From Acheta domesticus (lineage: Eukaryota > Arthropoda > Insecta > Orthoptera > Gryllidae), in contig JAHLJT010009436.1 in assembly GCA_031308135.1 (NCBI GenBank), positions 221,727,286 through 221,791,285 of the forward strand: DNA of 64,000 nucleotides, read 5' to 3'. The notes beneath the pieces are model-generated. The model did no database searches, was not told the origin of the DNA, and was given only the letters and a program-made list of their open reading frames with translations. Shown here one piece after another: positions 58,501 to 64,000 of this stretch. The first letter of the stretch is position 1. Each line of letters starts with the position of its first letter. Both the position numbers and the translations under genes were made by a program.

Positions 58501-61500
58501 CCCGAATTTGTGCGATTTGATGTGGAAAGACTCATATTTTACCTATCTCAATCTGGTCAAAGTTGGAAGTTAAAAATTTGTATAGAAATATATTTCCCAT
58601 TTCATAATTGCCAACTATTGTTGCAACCCCGTAGCTATTAAGCATAATGCATTTGTTATAATTTATGTTTCGACGGTTCACAAAGATTTAGGTTCAGTGG
58701 TAGTTGGTAGGTTGTATTAATTTCAATAGTAAACAGCAATTACGAAGAGGGATGTATTCCCTCTTCAATTATGAAATTTCTAATGGTGACCAGATTGTAA
58801 TATGTTCAGTTTGTCTGTCAGGGGCACTAATCTCTTTAAATTTGTTTTAAAATTGACTTTCTTGGTAGCTCAAGTGGTTAAGAGCAACTGGGCATATACC
58901 AGGAGATCCGGGTTTGATTCCTGCCTGTGGCAGTCAATTCTTTGAACAAGCAAAACATAATTTATAACAATTACATCAAGCTTATAGTTAGGGGGATGCA
59001 AATGTAGTTGAGGAATTAAGGAAAGCAAAACATATCTTCATGTGATATTTAATCTTTTTATTGTGATCAGTTGGTGAAGTTGTATTATCATTAAATTATT
59101 TATTGTTGTTATTATTATTAGCAGTATCATTATTGATACTACTACTATTATATTTTTTAGCAAATGTCAGATTAAGCTGGCATATTAAAATTCTCATTAC
59201 AAGCAAATACTGAATTTGAAAAAAAATCCTCTTTTACAGAAAATTCTTAGCATGGTGAGAGGATGGCTGATAGTATCTGCATCATGGATAATGTTGCATA
59301 GTGCTGTAGCTATTGCATATGCATTTGCCAGCACTAATGTAGTGTGGCCAATAATGATTTCAGTGATAGGAATATTTATATTTGGTAAGTTTTGTAATAA
59401 ATATACAAATACAGTAATTATATGTAGAAAACACTTAATAAAATATTGTTATTAAATTACTAACCTATCCAAAACTGCCTGAAAATGATGATAATTAGTG
59501 GTCAATAAGCAAATAATTGAAAGAAAACTGTTATGGCCTGGTTTTGAGTAAATTTTATTTACATACTTTTTTTTTTAAATTATGATGTTTTCACTGAAAA
59601 TAATGTGCAAAATACAGTTACAAAATACACATTCAGTATTATTAAAAGAATACAAACAAAATATAGATATTTCAAGGATTTGTATGTACTAGTAAGACTA
59701 TTTAAAGATTTAATTTTGAAGAACACATTTCATTCAGAAAAAATCTGTCTTTGGTAATGCAGTTGTTGGAGAACAGCATAAAAAGTTTACAATAATCAAA
59801 AACTTTGAGGTCTTATTCAGAATTGTACCTGAACTATTTTAATAAAAATACCTTAATCCCTTTTTGTAAAAAGTTCAAGAAAAAAATTTGGATCCTTTTT
59901 GAGAAAATTGTGAAAATGTTCTAGGTTCTATGTGGAAAATTAGAAGATCATTTCAAATTTGAGGAGCAATATCATCATTAAGATTGTTTGGGAAATATTC
60001 CTTTTGGTGAAAATTCTGAGTATGGTTTGGGTGCTAGAGTGGTCCACAGAATGACAAACGAACAAACTGACATTTCAAGAATAAACACAATTTTAGTATC
60101 AAGAACATTGAAGATTTAGATTCTATCCACACTACATATACCTATGTGAAAAATTAGTAATTTACAGAAGCGAGAAAAATCCTCTTTTTCAGAATCAGGG
60201 ACTCACAAAATGTGTTTTTTCTGTTGCAAAACTCATTATTTTTTCTGCATTGATAACTAAAACCTCCCCGGGAAGCTCCCTGTCCCCTGACAGGTCATAG
60301 AAGAGGAACCTAAATTAAAGATTGACCCTCTTACCAAACTTTCAAATAAGCCATTAAAAACCTCTGCAGGTTGCCTGTGGGCTTTATAATCAGGACAAAA
60401 TGTTAGGCACAGCTCTTTAATAATTACTAGGTAAAGATGCCAGCCATTGCAGACATATTGGAAGAAATGAAACCACTCTCCAAGCATTCAAATGGCATCT
60501 CAACCAACTCTCTAGGTGCTCTTGGGGCTTTGAAATCAGTACCGAGCTCTAGATGACCCCTGTCCCCCTGACAAGTTGGAGGGCAAAGTATGTAAAGATG
60601 GCATTGTGAGTCTAATTGCATAACTAGCGCCATGAAGTCACAGAAATCAAGCAACTTGAGACACCATGGATTCCTGGATGGGTGGTCATCTGGGGACTCC
60701 GATTACTAATGGTGCCGAACCCCTGGCCAAAGGGATAATAGTCAATGACTATAAGATTACAAGATAAATGGCAATTTTAACAGAGGATTACGCCTTTTGT
60801 ACATTAAAAAAAGAAAGAAGAATGAGAAAGAAAGTTCCACTATCCAAGCTTTCAAATGAGCCCTCAATACTTAAGATTGTTTGGGAAACCTCAGTCCACA
60901 GTCAGATACTTAAGTTTGTTTGGGAAACCTCAGTCTAATTGCATAACTAGCGCCATGAAGTCACAGAAATCAAGCAACTTGAGACACCATGGATTCCTGG
61001 ATGGGTGGTCATCTGGGGACTCCGATTACTAATGGTGCCGAACCCCTGGCCAAAGGGATAATAGTCAATGACTATAAGATTACAAGATAAATGGCAATTT
61101 TAACAGAGGATTACGCCTTTTGTACATTAAAAAAAAGAAAGAAGAATGAGAAAGAAAGTTCCACTATCCAAGCTTTCAAATGAGCCCTCAATACTTCTGT
61201 AGATGATGTGGGGGCTTTAATGGTATCAAGCATTAGGCTCTTAGCTATTTATACTATCTTATGATTAGGGAAAGGATTTGAAAGTGGGGTACGTTTTCAA
61301 GAATGTAGTTTTTTTCTTACAGTTTAATATATGTATTTGGGGGCATAAAATGAAGCGAAATATACACAATTTACTGCACCTTTTCATGACATTACTACAT
61401 TTTTCCTTTTCCCTCTTGTTTCATGCTTCAGCACCTTTTTCTGCCCTTTTAAATGATTGGGCAGAAAAAGTGTATTTTTTTCACATCCCGAACAGCTTAT

Positions 61501-62533
61501 TAAAATCTCACTTAATGAGAGGTCAAAACATTAAATATTAAAATATATTTTATGTAAACTGCCAGTAATTTATATCTCAGTATCAATGGTCAATCTCCAC
61601 CTGTAAAGTCAAATTTAAATTTCAACAGGTTTCTCCAACTGTTGAACCCTTTCCCGCTGGATTTAAAATGCTGCTGCAGGCAAATCAGGGCGTTTAAATG
61701 GGTGTGCAGAAATTCACATGTCTGTGACCTGGGGAAAATGTTTACCCTTGCCATTGTGTCGCTGTCAATACTAAAAGAGCACTGTCAGTGCTTGTGAATT
61801 TGGCGGGCAAAGGCAAGGGGAGTCAGGGGAAGTTGCCTGTGCCTGCAAGAGCACCTAGGTTCCCTGTTGGGCAAGGGCTAATGATGGCGCAGTTTGACAT
61901 GCCTACGAAGTACGTTCTACCATGCGATCCGTGGGAAAAATCAGTTCGGTCAGTATTGGCAATTGTTCAAAAGCTTTCTATCTACTACAGTATTGGATAA
62001 AGCTTTGTGTCTACTACAGTGTTGGATAAAGTAGAAAAATTTGGTGCAAAATGATTAGTATATTCTAGAAACTGAGATCATGTAACTGGTTTAAACCTTA
62101 ATATAGTTGTTTCAGTAGCACCTTTTTTTCCCCTCTTATACAACCATAATTTCCTCCTCAAAATCCTGTCCCTACTTCTGATCATTATTCCAATGACACA
62201 ACAGATGGGAACATTTTTCAGATGAAAAATAAAATTCACTTTTTATAGAATGAAATTGATTTGTATTCCACATTAAGTTATCTTTGTTTTTTCTATAAAT
62301 GAACAGATCTGTTCTTTTCTTGTCTAGAAAATGCATTGTGGAATTTTATGTAAATATTAATTATGATTATTTTTCCAGGAATGGCTCTTCTGTGTATGCT
62401 CACTGTTTTGAGTTTTCATCAAGAAATATGTAATTCATTGCCTTATTCTAATATACCAGTAGCAGGACCCTCAAGATCTGCTGAAGAACCACTTCCCCCT
62501 TATTATGAAACACATCCAAAGGCAGAAATATAA
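52489..62533 (+). CDS. Four-pass membrane protein gene, LAPTM-like layout, PPYY tail
   Basis: Five coding exons (52489-52575, 55240-55315, 55595-55719, 59240-59384, 62379-62533) splice in matching phases into 196 codons including stop: a 195-residue protein. Order: basic N-terminus with a CCCC cluster (12-15); TM1 about 20-42; a loop with Cys49 and Cys59; TM2 about 68-94; TM3 about 104-126; TM4 about 130-157; and a cytosolic tail with LPPYYE at 183-188. PPYY is a PPxY motif, bound by WW domains of Nedd4-type ubiquitin ligases. Size, four helices, N-terminal Cys cluster and PPxY tail resemble lysosomal LAPTM4/5 proteins or related insect four-pass families. I infer endolysosomal sorting from that, not from direct homology. 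Intron-exon structure is firm; family is not. Confidence 0.8.
52820..54335 (+). pseudogene. Decayed Jockey/CR1-like LINE in intron 1
   Basis: With many stops and frame changes, conserved LINE blocks appear in the right order. The endonuclease region has FNFPCINW, then a leucine-rich stretch and TLLDLIFVND, then VPFVGFHPALN. The linker and RT follow: CPSGPDRFLSNLLKNC, a LHKQVDVIYSNFCKELD block and SGVPQGSP. Same strand as the host gene. The element is 5'-truncated and long inactive. Confidence 0.75.
54340..54465 (+). mobile_element. DR-1 copy i (3' end fragment)
   Basis: Matches the DR-1 3' module: TTTAGCAACCAGATTTATCC, GAAAATTCGCCGTTTTTTCG, and ACATTACATAACTTTC. It lies directly after the LINE remnant in intron 1. 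Confidence 0.65.
55240..55315 (+). CDS. Four-pass protein coding exon 2
   Basis: Acceptor CTTTGTTGCAG and donor GCTG|GTAATT; 76 bp. Completes TM1 (IIALTFLGLTATA) and starts the first extracytosolic loop (SCTYNA). Confidence 0.8.
55595..55719 (+). CDS. Four-pass protein coding exon 3
   Basis: Acceptor TTTTTTTTATAG and donor AAA|GTAAGA; 125 bp. Encodes MSRCDPPPEALK and TM2 (MVANMMAILAVLNAVEAI). Confidence 0.8.
56230..57355 (+). mobile_element. DR-1 copy d in intron 3
   Basis: Diverged copy starting ACTAATGATGCTACAGAATG. Monomer heads are recognisable near 56490, 56770 and 57060; the 3' module is lost and a short TA run lies at about 57082-57096. Divergence from copy a is clearly greater than that of copy b. 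Confidence 0.75.
57622..57690. repeat. (TG)n/(TA)n/(CA)n simple repeats
   Basis: TGTGTATG units pass into TATATA and then CACACA, itself able to fold back on the TGTG run. Confidence 0.9.
57715..57791 (+). other. Near-perfect 77-nt hairpin in intron 3
   Basis: The arm CTTGTAGCTGCCTCGCCTTG at the start is matched by its exact inverse at the end, and CAAGTTCTTT/AAAGAACTTG closes the centre. Only a few mismatches occur, around 57736-57742. About 37 bp pair with almost no loop. GC content is well above the flanks. It could be a foldback repeat, a tiny MITE or a hairpin RNA; no target duplication is evident. Confidence 0.8.
57792..59239 (+). other. Remainder of intron 3
   Basis: AT-rich intron sequence with the SINE head listed separately. 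No coding signal was seen; the 60-66-codon frames at 58391-58641 have no supporting features. Confidence 0.6.
58863..58940 (+). mobile_element. tRNA-derived SINE head in intron 3
   Basis: A box TAGCTCAAGTGG at 58866 and B box GGTTTGATTCC at 58911-58921, spaced as in a tRNA. The outer ends do not form an acceptor stem, so it is a SINE or tRNA pseudogene, not a working tRNA. Confidence 0.65.
59240..59384 (+). CDS. Four-pass protein coding exon 4
   Basis: Acceptor CTTTTACAG and donor TTTG|GTAAGT; 145 bp. Encodes TM3 (GWLIVSASWIMLHSAVAIAY) and the start of TM4 (IMISVIGIFIF). Confidence 0.8.
59700..60130 (+). mobile_element. DR-1 copy e (3' half) in intron 4
   Basis: Diverged DR-1: TTTGGATCCTTTTTGAGAAA (monomer 4 head), TTGTTTGGGAAATATTCC, and a decayed form of the (GACA)n block (AATGACAAACGAACAAACTGAC). 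Confidence 0.7.
60260..61255 (+). repeat. Degenerate tandem repeats with a recent 323-bp duplication
   Basis: A module containing CCAAGCTTTCAAATGAGCC, then a GGGGGCTTT block and GTTAGGC, recurs in diverged form about four times between 60335 and 61250. Superimposed on this, 60611-60872 and 60934-61196 are almost identical (one A-run length difference seen), offset by 323 bp. Confidence 0.8.
61256..62378 (+). other. Rest of intron 4, nothing recognised
   Basis: No coding exon or repeat family was identified apart from a short direct repeat of CTACTACAGTRTTGGATAAA at about 61981 and 62011. Confidence 0.55.
62379..62533 (+). CDS. Four-pass protein coding exon 5 (terminal)
   Basis: Acceptor ATTTTTCCAG; 155 bp to TAA at 62531-62533. 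Encodes the end of TM4 (MALLCMLTVLSF) and the cytosolic tail with PPYY. A 3' UTR follows, with AATAAA at 62798-62803. Confidence 0.8.
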
Positions 62534-62822
62534 TATTGCCAATTTAAAATTCAAAATGTTGAATATAGTTGAATATTGCAAAGAAGCCTGAACAAATGCA
62601 CTCCTCATTACTTAAATATTTTTGCCTTCTTCAATCTTTTTTGTTTTACTTAATTATTTTAGCATATTTTAAAATGACACTTAAAAGTCTACCTTATCTA
62701 AACTATGAATTGTGAGTCGGTGGATATTTTTAGAACTATTAATTTTAGTATATATTTACCATCTACATTGTAAACATTAAAATGTAATATTTTATTAAAT
62801 AAATTGAGTTGTCTCAGTTGAT
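62534..62822 (+). terminator. 3' UTR and poly(A) signal of the four-pass protein gene
   Basis: AT-rich UTR. The canonical AATAAA at 62798-62803 predicts cleavage at about 62815-62830. Confidence 0.5.
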
Positions 62823-64000
62823 TTTCTTTCATAAAGGATAGGTTCAGCATGCAAAATACATTTTTACCAGCCTTTTGTAAGACAAGGTTTTTTCCTAAAT
62901 ATTTCATTTGAAAAATTCTGGGTTGTCTTATATAAATAGATTAAGTCTGGTCAGTTGGGATCTTTATTTTTACTTTGCCTTTTGATGTCAAGGAGCTTGA
63001 ATACCAATGTAACAATAAGCTGCAAAGGTAGTATCATGCACATCTGTAGTACCTAATTATACATGCAGACATGTTTTTGGCATTCATTGCAGATTTGCCA
63101 GATGATTCAAACAAATATTTTTTAACTGGTGTGTAAAGAGAGAATCTCAAATGAATGGCATTGTTGTAAGTGAAACATGGAATGATAATGAATTGCCAAT
63201 ACTGTGCTAGAGATTTTGCTAAATGCTGCACTGATAGATGAGGTCTTGCAGCCTCATGGTATGATACCCTGTGAGCATTTTGCAGGAGATGGAAATGAAA
63301 AATATCACATTGATAGAAGTAGGCTATGTATTCTACATCCAATCACAGAATCAGAATAATAAAAAATTGAAAAAAATAATTCCCCAAATTCCCTTTGCTC
63401 TCTCCTGTGGAATGGAAATATGGAGTCAGAAAGAAAGTTCACAAATGAATGGATGACCAGAACAGTGTAAGTGACATTTAACAAATTCTAATAAAAATGA
63501 ATTTTTTTATTGGTCTTTATTTCAGTGCTAATGTAATTTCATGTTTTTAAAGAACAATTGAATTGCGGTGATTTTAATGATGAAACAAAGCACCATGACT
63601 TGACAGTAATATTGAATGAAATAAACAGTTTCCTCAGAGTTGATAAAATGTTGCTTATACAATTCTGGTTTTCACAATGGTCCATGCAAATTTAAAGTTA
63701 ATGTTTGGTAAAGAATCAGAGACCATGAACATGCGAGCAACAGAAGGAAAATCAGGAAACTGAAGGGAATGTTTTTAGTTGGTGTCAGATGAGACTAATG
63801 CAAATTCACCAGGCAAAACTTACAGAAGGGACCTGAAAAATCAGGACAATATAATATGGGAGGAGAACCAGAATGAAAGATACATATAAAGATGAAAATG
63901 TTAGTGACATAATGATGATTTTAAAGAACGAGAAATAGTGATAATTTTGGCAAAAAGTTTTTACATTCTCAATACAATTCTCTAATCAGTTAAACAAATT
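62823..64000. other. Intergenic, nothing recognised
   Basis: AT-rich sequence downstream of the four-pass protein gene, with no recognised gene or repeat. Confidence 0.55.

Noticed and set aside
58391..58641. Overlapping 60-66-codon frames in intron 3
   Set aside because: No splice sites in phase with the flanking exons; the host gene reads correctly without them.
1..64000. CRISPR arrays, operons, rRNA genes and working tRNA genes
   Set aside because: None seen. Introns and retroelements show a eukaryotic nuclear context, and the tRNA-like segments lack a paired acceptor stem or belong to SINEs.

Overview
This window is nuclear DNA from an insect. Two host genes with ordinary GT..AG introns lie in a repeat-rich, mostly AT-rich background. 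One encodes a Methuselah-type G-protein-coupled receptor, a family known from insects and other arthropods. Introns are long (about 9 kb between receptor exons 2 and 3), tRNA-derived SINEs are frequent, and most recognisable DNA belongs to transposable elements. I cannot name the species; a large, repeat-rich genome is suggested.

Layout. 1-17 kb: no convincing complete gene. It holds GC-rich patches, one SINE, a Harbinger-like non-autonomous transposon (4377-5367), a lone exon-like segment (11073-11267, minus) and a deleted copy of a dispersed repeat called DR-1 here. 17.5-28.2 kb: the 5' part of the Methuselah-like receptor gene on the minus strand. Exon 1 has the signal peptide and ectodomain, exon 2 the rest of the ectodomain, exon 3 TM1 and TM2. 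TM3-TM7 are not visible and should lie beyond the left edge or in exons I cannot see. The intron between exons 2 and 3 holds a SINE and a full 1.59 kb DR-1. 28.2-35 kb: flank of the receptor gene with a SINE split by a Harbinger-like element, an RTE-type LINE fragment, further SINEs and a hAT end. 35.1-41.6 kb: a nearly complete Ty3/Gypsy LTR retrotransposon on the minus strand, with a 4-bp target duplication and an abnormal 57-bp end duplication in its 5' LTR. 42.5-50 kb: a LINE 3' end, then a second DR-1 copy interrupted by a Tc1 element and a hAT-like element, followed by a truncated DR-1. 51-51.7 kb: a hAT MITE. 52.5-62.8 kb: a five-coding-exon plus-strand gene for a 195-residue four-pass membrane protein with an N-terminal CCCC cluster and a C-terminal PPYY motif. 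Its introns carry a decayed Jockey/CR1-like LINE, DR-1 fragments, a tRNA-derived SINE, a strong 77-nt hairpin and a tandem duplication.

The two host genes are unrelated in function and oppositely oriented; nothing suggests they work together. The most unusual material is DR-1. It is about 1.59 kb in two independently measurable copies, has no coding capacity I can see, contains four tandem ~305-bp monomers, and has an inverted ACTTTCCCGTAT motif near both ends. The nested insertions give a readable order of events.
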